Below the pieces are notes generated by a model, which was given only the letters and a program-made list of their open reading frames with translations, had not been told where the DNA came from and did not search any database. From contig CANLXL010000016.1 of the NCBI GenBank assembly GCA_947495125.1, positions 1 to 64,000 of the forward strand: DNA of 64,000 bases. Reading direction: 5' to 3'. The translations under genes were made by a program, and so were the position numbers. How positions within the stretch are numbered: the stretch's first letter is position 1; the number at the start of each line of letters is the position of its first letter. This DNA comes from an uncultured Flaviramulus sp. (lineage in GTDB: Bacteria; Bacteroidota; Bacteroidia; Flavobacteriales; Flavobacteriaceae). Shown one piece after another: positions 27,432 through 34,686 of the stretch.

Positions 27432-29543
27432 CTATAAAAACCATAAAGCATTTTTAGCGTCTTCTGGAACACCGTTATTAAAACGAGGTGCTATTTGCGC
27501 TACCATTTCTGGGTATTTTATGGTAATGGGTACATTTTGTTGACGTAATGATTTCCAATACAATCTGCTAAACTGATATACTTGTGTTAAAAGCTCTAAT
27601 ACTACATCTGCATCTTCAAAAGCATCTTCATCTGGACTACTTATCTTAATTTTTATTGGAAATGGATAGCCATCTGTGTCTGCGTATCGTTGTGAATTAG
27701 GATAACGCGCATTATTAAACAGTAAAAATTGATTTTCGCTTATACGAATGTATGTACCACTTACTGGCATTAATTTTTTATTCCAATTAAGGTCGTAAGC
27801 AATAATATCTTCCGCTTCGGTTTTATTTATGTTGAGAATATATAAAGGAACTTTTAAGCCTAACGAGTGCATCCCTTCTATTATTGGTTTTAATTCTTCA
27901 TAGCTCATTTCTTTATAAAAATGAATAACCACTTTATCCGCTTCTGCTACTGATGTAAAATCTCTTATGGCTTTACATATACTTCCTGCTAATAAATCTG
28001 TTTCTGTTTGGTCAAAATATTCAAACTTTCTAAATAGTCCATTATTTTGAAAACTAAAGGCACTTGCTATATATCGCCTGTTTTCTCCTTGATTAGTAAA
28101 CGCACCAACGCCAATTACCAATTCTTTTTTATCTGTTACTGCTAACTTCCAAGGTGCACCACCTAATTTAGCGTGAATAGCCAACACCATATTTTGTAAA
28201 GAAAACTGAAAATTATATTGATTCTCAATATTTACTACCATTTTTTCATAGTCAACCACCTGGGTTACTATACCTTCGTTTAAGAATAATTCTTTAATAC
28301 GGATGTATATTTCTCGGTCTTCGGGATTAGGTGTAAACTTATCGAAAGGACTTAAATAAAATGCTGCATAGCGCACATTATCGTGGTCGAAAGAAAGATT
28401 TTCTAACTGTTCAGTTATTTCTGGTATTGGGTCATTTTCATTAGTAAACTCTATAAAATGTTCTTTAGAAGTTGTTGCTTTAATATTCACATAGGCTTCA
28501 ATCCCTTTAAAATATTTTTTTTGAGAGTTAACACCAAATTTAAGGTTGTTATAAAAGGTTTTTATTACCTTTTGGTGTGAGGTGTGATACACGAAGAAAA
28601 ACTTAATGTTTTGGTTGTTTGGTCTTTTGTATGGGTTAAGGTTATTCATTGCCAATTTAGGCACTAAATGTGTGTTTTTATTGCCATATTGGTCTTTACC
28701 AAACTCCAATAAACCCAATTGCGGGTTAATATGATTTATGCGGTTACGTGGTACATCAATAAATGCATCATTTTTGAACGGAAAAATGGCTTTAAACTCG
28801 TCTGTGAACAGATAATTGGTTGCAAAATTATTAATAAGTGCTACATACTTTTGGTATTTATTAGATGGTCTTACAGGGTCTTCAATAGGTATATTTAAGG
28901 CTCTGGCTAACGGTAAACTAAAAATTGGGAATGCCTTATCAAATTCTATTGCGTTGTAAAATTCTTCTTTTTCCTCTGTATCGAGGTCCATTTGATAGTT
29001 GAAGGTTTTTTGGCCATATACACAACGCCTAATTAACTCTGTATCCTCAATATCCTTAACAGAAGTTGTGAGGACTTTTGATGTGCCATCAAACGATACG
29101 ATAAGTTCTGGTAAGTCCGTAAGTTTAGCAAACTGAATTTTAAATGAAAACTTATAATACAAATTATAATGCTCTGTGTTACCCTTGAGTGATGGCATCC
29201 ACACTTGTACATCTCTTACAAAGTTTTTGACAACTATATACTCTTTAGATTTAAAATAGTTTCTTAACTGATGTTTTAAATATTGCTTATAGATTCTTAA
29301 TTCCCTACCATCTACTAAATTTAGTTTAATACTTGGGGCATTTGATTTTTCTTTAGTGAATGTTGTATAAATTTCGTCTGTATGCGATAAGTCTGTTTCA
29401 GGAAATACCTCTATAATTTGTTTAGAAAATTTTGATTTATGGATTGGGTGGCTTCCTTCAATATCATCTAACGATAAAAATATTGTGGGCGCACTATTGG
29501 GCCATTTAAAGTTAAGTATATTGGTTTTGAGGTGTTCCTGCAT
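27432..29543 (-). CDS. Long prokaryotic Argonaute, catalytically inactive
   Basis: 703 residues with the layout N/L1 (about 1-165), a reduced PAZ-like segment, L2, MID and PIWI. The L2/MID border reads PYKRPNNQNIKFFFVYHTS; MID has IYIRIKELFLNEGIVTQVV, and LAIHAKLGGAPWKL near 455-465 joins MID to PIWI. Y, K, Q and K of these motifs match a YK-type 5'-phosphate pocket, so guide binding is predicted. In PIWI the first catalytic Asp is replaced (LVIGVGAF near 479) and the HRDG-type position reads HFYKEM near 539, so cleavage is predicted lost. The end LWFL is typical of Argonautes. It lies between the beta-flower-like gene and the DrmE-position gene in one operon. Long-B pAgos act with partner effectors; here the partners would be the Drm proteins. 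Confidence 0.87.
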   Translation of the reverse strand: MQEHLKTNILNFKWPNSAPTIFLSLDDIEGSHPIHKSKFSKQIIEVFPETDLSHTDEIYTTFTKEKSNAPSIKLNLVDGRELRIYKQYLKHQLRNYFKSKEYIVVKNFVRDVQVWMPSLKGNTEHYNLYYKFSFKIQFAKLTDLPELIVSFDGTSKVLTTSVKDIEDTELIRRCVYGQKTFNYQMDLDTEEKEEFYNAIEFDKAFPIFSLPLARALNIPIEDPVRPSNKYQKYVALINNFATNYLFTDEFKAIFPFKNDAFIDVPRNRINHINPQLGLLEFGKDQYGNKNTHLVPKLAMNNLNPYKRPNNQNIKFFFVYHTSHQKVIKTFYNNLKFGVNSQKKYFKGIEAYVNIKATTSKEHFIEFTNENDPIPEITEQLENLSFDHDNVRYAAFYLSPFDKFTPNPEDREIYIRIKELFLNEGIVTQVVDYEKMVVNIENQYNFQFSLQNMVLAIHAKLGGAPWKLAVTDKKELVIGVGAFTNQGENRRYIASAFSFQNNGLFRKFEYFDQTETDLLAGSICKAIRDFTSVAEADKVVIHFYKEMSYEELKPIIEGMHSLGLKVPLYILNINKTEAEDIIAYDLNWNKKLMPVSGTYIRISENQFLLFNNARYPNSQRYADTDGYPFPIKIKISSPDEDAFEDADVVLELLTQVYQFSRLYWKSLRQQNVPITIKYPEMVAQIAPRFNNGVPEDAKNALWFL

Positions 29544-29572
29544 AGACTATTATTTTTATTTTAACCCTCTAT

Positions 29573-29896
29573 TTATTCTGTTTTATCAATTAAATCTTTT
29601 GGTTTATAATCTTTCGTACCACTTGGTTTTGAAGAATATCCAGCAAAACCTGGGTAACCCGGATAACCAGGGTAGCCCGGATAACCAGGGTAACCAGGAT
29701 AACCCCTATAAGGGAAGTTTGATACTTTATAAAATCTATCGTTATCAAATATACTACCTAAATATTCTCCTTCTGTATCAACAGCGTGTTCATCTTCCCA
29801 AGGAAGCCATCCTATCCAATCAGCATCAGAATTATATAAATAAGCATCTATTTTAAATGCAATCCAATCGCCATTTGAGTTATATAAATATTTCAT
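29573..29896 (-). CDS. Small beta-flower-like protein with GYP repeats
   Basis: 107 residues. The first 65 contain near-repeats MKYLYNSNGDWIAFKIDAY, YLYNSDADWIGWLPWEDE and TEGEYLGSIF; I associate this pattern of Y-x-G-x-W-I/L strands with the small 4-fold beta-flower domain, from memory and with moderate confidence. Then come six consecutive G-Y-P triplets and a hydrophilic tail (SGTKDYKPKDLIDKTE). No signal peptide is present, so it is cytoplasmic. It lies between the XRE regulator and the Argonaute gene in the operon. The role is unknown; a multivalent scaffold or assembly tag is one idea. Confidence 0.7.
   Translation of the reverse strand: MKYLYNSNGDWIAFKIDAYLYNSDADWIGWLPWEDEHAVDTEGEYLGSIFDNDRFYKVSNFPYRGYPGYPGYPGYPGYPGYPGFAGYSSKPSGTKDYKPKDLIDKTE
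29648..29706 (-). repeat. 9-base in-frame tandem repeat (GYP triplets)
   Basis: About six copies of a 9-base unit, ggttaycck on the minus strand, encode consecutive Gly-Tyr-Pro. The unit is a multiple of three, so copy-number changes would keep the frame and alter only the length of the linker. Confidence 0.85.
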
Positions 29897-29904
29897 AATT
29901 ATTA

Positions 29905-30195
29905 TTATTTTGTCAATCTATTTAAATTTTCTTCTGCTATTTTGAGGATTTCCGTACGCTCTTTTTCATTTTTAAGCATTAATACAATTTGCGCGGACAT
30001 CCACAGCTTAATTAATTCGTTTTCGTCTTCTTTTAATGTTTTTGCAAAAGCAACTACCTGTTCTCGTCTTGCCATACGATTTCCTCGTTCTATTTTACTT
30101 AAATATGCGACATCCATATTTAGGTTTGCAGCCATTTCCCTTAATAGTAAATTACGTTTTTCACGTAACGAACGTATGTATTCTCCAAACTCCAT
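29905..30195 (-). CDS. XRE-family HTH regulator of the defence operon
   Basis: 96 residues from the ATG at 30195. An XRE/Cro helix-turn-helix covers residues about 5-60 (RSLREKRNLLLREMAANLN, then DVAYLSKIERGNRMARR), followed by a helical tail, as in controller proteins of restriction-modification systems. A TTG-type upstream extension to 30219 is rejected because it would run through the palindrome at 30207-30230. It is the first gene of the eight-gene operon, eight bases ahead of the beta-flower-like gene, and so probably represses or times its own operon. Confidence 0.85.
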   Translation of the reverse strand: MEFGEYIRSLREKRNLLLREMAANLNMDVAYLSKIERGNRMARREQVVAFAKTLKEDENELIKLWMSAQIVLMLKNEKERTEILKIAEENLNRLTK

Positions 30196-30206
30196 AATAG
30201 AATTAT

Positions 30207-30230
30207 TTAGACTTGTCAAATTTTGTCTAA
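30207..30230. promoter_or_regulatory. Palindromic operator upstream of the XRE gene
   Basis: TTAGAC (30207-30212) and GTCTAA (30225-30230) form a perfect inverted repeat spaced by 12 bases, with TTGTC inside near each half. It ends 12 bases upstream of the XRE start codon, the usual place for an autoregulatory XRE operator. Confidence 0.6.
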
Positions 30231-30295
30231 TTTAAGCAAAGGAAAGTAAGAATACAGAAAAAGATATTAACAATTATCAACAGGTAATGAGCAAG

Positions 30296-30340
30296 TTAAG
30301 GATTTGAGGAAACACTTTATTCATATCCCTAAATCCTTAA
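30296..30340. other. Inverted repeat between the primase operon and the defence operon
   Basis: ttaaggattt (30296-30305) and aaatccttaa (30331-30340) are perfectly complementary, ten pairs with a 25-base loop, starting 10 bases after the DUF3987 gene stop. There is no T-run on the minus strand, so termination is only possible, not clear. Confidence 0.4.
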
Positions 30341-30349
30341 AATCCCTAT

Positions 30350-32095
30350 TCAACATCTTGCAGGATTAGAATATAAATTATGAGCTTCGCGATGTATTAA
30401 TCCAGCCTCAACAAATTTGGTAATATACCCTTCTGCTGTTTTGTGTGGTATGTTTTGTTTTGTGGCTAAATCCAAATAATCTTGTCGATTAAATTGATTT
30501 GGTAAACTTTCTAAAAATCGTTCTTTTCTATTTAAGCGTTTTACTGCTTTTTGCTCAATTGGTAAGTCATTAAACACCTTGCTACTGTGCTTTACTAAAA
30601 TTGAAATGATTGTTAATGCATTTTGAAAATCGACATCCTCACATTCTTTAGTTGCATTCACATCACCATCTTCCATAATGCGGAATGCTGTGAATAGCAT
30701 CATTAACCGAAATGCAATTAAGCCCAATCGTCTAATTGTTGCAATGTATTCTTCGGGTTGTAGATTAATGTATTTGGTTTGTAAAGACTCAAAAAATGAG
30801 TTGAATTTTTGTTGCTGTTGAACTGCTAATCTTACTTCAATTTCTGGATTGTTTTTAAGGGTTTTGTATAACTGTAAGAACTCATTACCTAATTGCGTGT
30901 AATAATCATCTAAACCAACATTACTGTTATTTTGAAATACATTTTTCCACGTGGGTTTTATATTCATATAATAGAACATAAAGCGACTGAATAATCCATT
31001 TTCTGCATTAGGAATTAAAGTTGCTACTTGCTTTGGTGTTCCAGATAATACTGTTGATAAACAGGGATTTTCAATATCTACATATTCTCTATCTGTTCTG
31101 CGATAATAGCTTATTGTTTCGTGATGAAAGGCTTTACGAAAACCATCTGAATAGTTACCGTAATCACTTTTAAAGGCTTGGGCTAACGTATCGCCTTCGG
31201 TTTCAAAAATTAAGCCCTTACCTTCGTTATCTGATATTAATTGATAAACACCTGTAACACTGTTATTGGCAGGAATGAACAACATCCTTTCTGCTGGTTT
31301 ACTCGGTTTTTCTAAATTTTCATCCTTACCCTTGTTCATATTATATGTTGCCATTTCTGTATTAAATTGTTGTTTTAATACTTTGGCTTGCTCCCGTTTT
31401 AATTTATGAACAGGGTCTACCAAATTTTTAATTTGGTTTAGTCTGCCTTTACCTGCAGAAGCAGGTGCGGTTACAAATAGGTATAGATTACTAAATACTT
31501 TGCGTTGGTCGTAGATACCAAAGAGTTTAGGGAAACACGCACTAAATGCTGTTGATGCTCCCAATAATAAAATATCCTTTTCTTCTTGACTACTTGCAGG
31601 ATTTACAACTTGTTGTAAAAATTGCGGTAGTGTGTCAAATATCTTTTCTGGTATTATTGGCATAGATTGTTCTGGCGCATCAACAACGGTTGCAACGTTT
31701 GTAGTAACCTCGTTGTTGTAATGCTGCTTCATCGGTTTTATACCTGCTTGATGTGCATAATGATAAAAGGTTGCAATTGTAATACCGTGTCCTTTAGCAT
31801 TTAGACATTTGTTAAATTGGTCATCACATTCTTTAGTGTCATAACCTACATAGTTTCTGCTAACTCTTTGGAAATAGTCTCTTCCTGTTTCTCCATATTC
31901 TTCAGCTAAAGCAAAGCCTAAATCTCTCCAAGTGGTATAATTACCTGTTATGTCTATGCCTGATTGTTCAATTGCTGAAATATAGGTTTCAATGTCGTTA
32001 TCAGCAACAGCAACAACATCAGTTGTTGCGTTGTTGCTTATTGGTTGCTCTTTTTGAACTTCCAACCATTCTTTTGGATTAAATATTTTGGTCAT
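30350..32095 (-). CDS. PriCT-2 / DUF3987 replication protein
   Basis: 581 residues. The N-terminal part (about 30-115, ITGNYTTWRDLGFALAEEYG, then GHGITIATFYHYAHQAGI) matches a PriCT-2-type primase accessory domain. From about 150 it is a DUF3987 ATPase-like protein with a Walker-A-like TAPASAGKGRLNQIK near 210 and a fixed block near 340 (LSGTPKQVATLIPNAENGLF). A winged-helix-like end reads RFLESLPNQFNRQDYLDLA. Such proteins follow VirE_N primases on Bacteroidota mobile elements and likely help replicate the excised element. Its start overlaps the upstream gene by four bases. Confidence 0.82.
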   Translation of the reverse strand: MTKIFNPKEWLEVQKEQPISNNATTDVVAVADNDIETYISAIEQSGIDITGNYTTWRDLGFALAEEYGETGRDYFQRVSRNYVGYDTKECDDQFNKCLNAKGHGITIATFYHYAHQAGIKPMKQHYNNEVTTNVATVVDAPEQSMPIIPEKIFDTLPQFLQQVVNPASSQEEKDILLLGASTAFSACFPKLFGIYDQRKVFSNLYLFVTAPASAGKGRLNQIKNLVDPVHKLKREQAKVLKQQFNTEMATYNMNKGKDENLEKPSKPAERMLFIPANNSVTGVYQLISDNEGKGLIFETEGDTLAQAFKSDYGNYSDGFRKAFHHETISYYRRTDREYVDIENPCLSTVLSGTPKQVATLIPNAENGLFSRFMFYYMNIKPTWKNVFQNNSNVGLDDYYTQLGNEFLQLYKTLKNNPEIEVRLAVQQQQKFNSFFESLQTKYINLQPEEYIATIRRLGLIAFRLMMLFTAFRIMEDGDVNATKECEDVDFQNALTIISILVKHSSKVFNDLPIEQKAVKRLNRKERFLESLPNQFNRQDYLDLATKQNIPHKTAEGYITKFVEAGLIHREAHNLYSNPARC

Positions 32096-33000
32096 AATGT
32101 TTGGTGTCTTTTATGTAAAAAGGCTGTTGGGTCGTATGGTAGAAAACACGCTCTGGAAACGTCTTTACCTGACTGGTCAACCTCAATATTATAAGTGTGT
32201 TTAATATAATTGGCTACTGCCGTGAAATACTCTGAATGTGTTACTTCTGAAATATCTATTCTTATAATCCATTTTAGGCCATCACCAGACGGTGATGTAA
32301 ATAGCATTTCGGTTTCAAAGTATTCATCATTTAGTAATTGTGCTTTTAACTCTTGAAGATTATCCAAATGGTCAAAATCAATAGTTAATAGATTGGAATG
32401 CTCTAACAAATAGTTATCGTTACGCTTTTCAAACGTTCCTGAAAAAGTGACGTAATCAAAGCGATTCGCTTTGAATTTACGTGCTTCTTTTACATCGGTT
32501 ATTGCCCTTAAATCTTCTGTAATCTTTTTGTATTTATCACTTGTGATTAATGCAAATACTTGATGTAATCGCATATTTTCCGAAGGAAACACATTGCGAA
32601 CTGGGGCTTTGAAAAAGCTACAGTAAGCATACCAGGTATCGTCTGGATTATTCAACCATTCTAATTCGTCTTTTTTCTTAACCTCTAAATTGAGATGCAA
32701 TTCTTGGTTGATTTTATCCAGTAGCTCTTCTTCATTGGTTATTTTAAAATGGTATTGTGCAAAATCGAATACATCACCTTTAAATGTTTCTAATTCTGTA
32801 TCTCGATGCGTAGCTATTAGACCATCAATATGAATCCGTAAGGTTTCTCTACCACCATTAAAAGGGTTTCGGGTTATCCTGCAGTCCCTTCCTTTTACAG
32901 AAAGGACTGTTGTATCAGGATAGTACTGTCTTAACACATATGCATAAATTTTTAACCCATAGTGCGTTTTGTTTAAAATTGCTTCTCTACTTATTTCCAT
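32092..33000 (-). CDS. VirE_N / BT4734-like primase-type protein
   Basis: 302 residues. The second half carries the BT4734/VirE_N core of the archaeo-eukaryotic primase type: NLLTIDFDHLDN with an Asp-x-Asp pair near residue 205, then TSPSGDGLKWIIRID near 235 and GKDVSRACFLPYDPTAF near 280. The N-terminal 120 residues resemble the DNA-binding part found upstream of these domains. It probably primes replication of the excised island. It overlaps both neighbours (4 and 14 bases) in a compact operon. Confidence 0.82.
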   Translation of the reverse strand: MEISREAILNKTHYGLKIYAYVLRQYYPDTTVLSVKGRDCRITRNPFNGGRETLRIHIDGLIATHRDTELETFKGDVFDFAQYHFKITNEEELLDKINQELHLNLEVKKKDELEWLNNPDDTWYAYCSFFKAPVRNVFPSENMRLHQVFALITSDKYKKITEDLRAITDVKEARKFKANRFDYVTFSGTFEKRNDNYLLEHSNLLTIDFDHLDNLQELKAQLLNDEYFETEMLFTSPSGDGLKWIIRIDISEVTHSEYFTAVANYIKHTYNIEVDQSGKDVSRACFLPYDPTAFLHKRHQTL

Positions 33001-33283
33001 CTCTTTTGAAATTATGGTTGTAGTAGTTATCTTGAAGCAATTGCTCTATATCAGACACTTTGTAATAAAACTTGCCTTTAACTTTGCTATAAGGAATTGT
33101 ACCGTTATCTCTTAATGTTTGTAAAGTGCGTTTACTAATGTGTAAGGTCTGCAATACGTCTTGATTGTCTATCCACGTATCTTTTAATACTTCTGCTCTC
33201 GTTTGTCGTAATAATTTGATACGCGCTTTAATATCCTTTATTTCTTGAGAGAGCGCCAAGAGTAAATCGATTATTTCAGTCAT
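32987..33283 (-). CDS. Helix-turn-helix protein (excisionase-like)
   Basis: 98 residues. Residues about 35-85 are a MerR/excisionase-type winged helix: WIDNQDVLQTLHISKRTLQT followed by LRDNGTIPYSKVKGKFYYK. The first 35 residues are a charged helix. Bacteroidota integrative elements carry such genes beside their integrases; they act as excisionases or regulators. It overlaps the primase gene by 14 bases and the next HTH gene by four. Confidence 0.82.
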   Translation of the reverse strand: MTEIIDLLLALSQEIKDIKARIKLLRQTRAEVLKDTWIDNQDVLQTLHISKRTLQTLRDNGTIPYSKVKGKFYYKVSDIEQLLQDNYYNHNFKRDGNK

Positions 33284-33579
33284 AACTTCACCGCTCCTTT
33301 CTTTATTAAGTAATCGGCAGCTTGCTGTTCGATTTCGTCTTGTGAATCGACACGGTTAGTTAACAACCATTGCTCCAGTTCAACTCTATTGAAATAAATT
33401 TTCTTACCATTCGGTTTATAATGTGGAATGGTTCCGGTGCTCGTAAGCTTGTATAAGTGGGATTGTGATAATTCCAAAAATTTACAGGCTTCGCTAAAGC
33501 TCAATACGTTTTTTACAATAATGTTTCTGTCTAAAACGTGTGTTTCGATAATTTTGAGACGTTCTAATATTTCGTCCAT
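33280..33579 (-). CDS. Helix-turn-helix protein (excisionase-like)
   Basis: 99 residues. Residues about 24-70 form the excisionase-type HTH: LSFSEACKFLELSQSHLYKL, then TSTGTIPHYKPNGKKIYFNR and VELEQWLL. This is the commonest Bacteroidota excisionase fold. It heads the operon that also encodes the second HTH protein, the primase and the DUF3987 protein. A near-perfect palindrome 30-47 bases upstream of its ATG may be its own operator. Confidence 0.85.
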   Translation of the reverse strand: MDEILERLKIIETHVLDRNIIVKNVLSFSEACKFLELSQSHLYKLTSTGTIPHYKPNGKKIYFNRVELEQWLLTNRVDSQDEIEQQAADYLIKKGAVKL

Positions 33580-33608
33580 AACTAATAAAATTTAGTTTAT
33601 AGTAAATG

Positions 33609-33644
33609 GACATCTGGCCAAATGTCATTCTTGGTTTTCAAGAA
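33609..33644. promoter_or_regulatory. Palindrome and hairpin upstream of the HTH/primase operon
   Basis: An 18-base palindrome at 33609-33626 (gacat-c-tggcca-a-atgtc) is symmetric at all but one pair. It is followed at 33628-33644 by ttcttg/caagaa around a five-base loop. Both lie 30-65 bases upstream of the HTH gene start at 33579, consistent with an operator for one of the HTH proteins. Confidence 0.5.
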
Positions 33645-33679
33645 CAGGACAAAGGTTCAAAATTGACTTCCCGATTTTA

Positions 33680-33735
33680 GTAAGAGTGTAAAACAAGGGT
33701 AAGACAACAGTAAGGTTTCTTACTATTCTTACTGT
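33680..33735. repeat. GTAAG cluster and hairpin
   Basis: Three direct GTAAG copies (33680, 33699, 33710) and two inverted CTTAC copies (33719, 33728) occur within 53 bases; the outer pair acagtaag/cttactgt (33707-33714, 33728-33735) forms a hairpin followed on the + strand by T6. It could bind an element regulator or terminate + strand transcripts entering the operon. Confidence 0.4.
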
Positions 33736-33738
33736 TTT

Positions 33739-34686
33739 TTATTGCAGTTGTTGGATGATTTTATCTATTTCTTCCTTTTCTTTTGGGTTGTGAACTTTGT
33801 TTTTGTGAAGATTATTCGCCTTTAATAGCGTACCGGTTTTAGTAACAAATTTTCCAGAACGTTCTATTGAGGTAGGATTGAAACCATTGAAAAATGGTTT
33901 CAGCTTTGTTACAAGGTAACTAAACTGTGTAGTCTCGCATTGCAGATAAATTTGCGATTCTGTATTTGTAAAATCTTTTGCTAATAAAAGTTGGTGCAAC
34001 TGTTCTACAGTTGTACGGTTATCTAACAAATCTATTTTTAGATTTATTTGTTTGAGTACAGCAAGTAAAGTTGCGGTATCATTGCTTTTATACCCAAAAG
34101 AGGTCTTGGGTTTTGCTTTAAATTTTGATGTTTTTTTGGTAGCAACTTTTTTAGTGGTGTTCTTTTCTATTAGGCTAACATCAAAGGTTACATCATTAAA
34201 GTATTTTTCTGCAATTTCTGAAATAGAAAATATTGTATTCTCCGAAAACTGTCCGTATTGATTTTGTAATTCAGCATACAACCTTATTGCAGATACTTTT
34301 AAGTAGTTTATGATATAATTGTCATCATTATTTAAATCTGCTGTTATTGTTCTTTTATTGATATAAGTTGAAATGTCATTTAAGTACTTATCAAATTTAT
34401 TAAGTAGAATGGTAAAACTGTATTTATTTTCTGGTGTAATTGCATTTTCAGGAAATTCCTTTACAAATGATGCTACTGTATTTTCTGTTTCATTAAATAT
34501 TAGCTTTTGGTAGTATTCTTTTTTCGCATTTAAAGGCTTTTTAAAGTTTACTTTAAAAACTGCGTTATTGGCTTTTGGATTCAATTTAAAATCAGACAGT
34601 AAGTATTTAAAATCTTTTTCCTGTCTATTATCTCTATGTAAGCCATTGGTTATTGAAACCAAACTTGAAAATATACTTCCTTTCAT
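33739..34686 (-). CDS. Island protein of unknown function
   Basis: 315 residues, not recognised. The first 180 residues are helical with a lysine-rich linker (KKVATKKTSKFKAKPKTS) near 185. The C-terminal part ends ERSGKFVTKTGTLLKANNLH, similar in feel to small C-terminal domains of other Bacteroidota mobile-element proteins. It starts one base inside the integrase stop, so it is co-translated with the integrase and is probably an accessory to recombination or regulation. No membrane or signal segment is seen. Confidence 0.65.
   Translation of the reverse strand: MKGSIFSSLVSITNGLHRDNRQEKDFKYLLSDFKLNPKANNAVFKVNFKKPLNAKKEYYQKLIFNETENTVASFVKEFPENAITPENKYSFTILLNKFDKYLNDISTYINKRTITADLNNDDNYIINYLKVSAIRLYAELQNQYGQFSENTIFSISEIAEKYFNDVTFDVSLIEKNTTKKVATKKTSKFKAKPKTSFGYKSNDTATLLAVLKQINLKIDLLDNRTTVEQLHQLLLAKDFTNTESQIYLQCETTQFSYLVTKLKPFFNGFNPTSIERSGKFVTKTGTLLKANNLHKNKVHNPKEKEEIDKIIQQLQ

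Noticed and set aside
27432-29543. Short pAgo of SPARTA type
   Set aside because: The protein is about 700 residues with its own N-terminal and L2 parts and no TIR/APAZ partner gene, so it is a long pAgo.
29648-29706. Short tandem repeats as CRISPR
   Set aside because: Units are 9 bases without spacers and encode in-frame G-Y-P.
29485-29856. A + strand reading frame of about 120 codons across the GYP repeat
   Set aside because: It is the antisense shadow of the in-frame 9-base repeat and the pAgo start.
17114-30219. Standard DISARM locus
   Set aside because: DrmA- and DrmB-like proteins are clear, but there is no DrmC phospholipase-D gene and no DNA methylase. Calling it plain DISARM would hide the pAgo.
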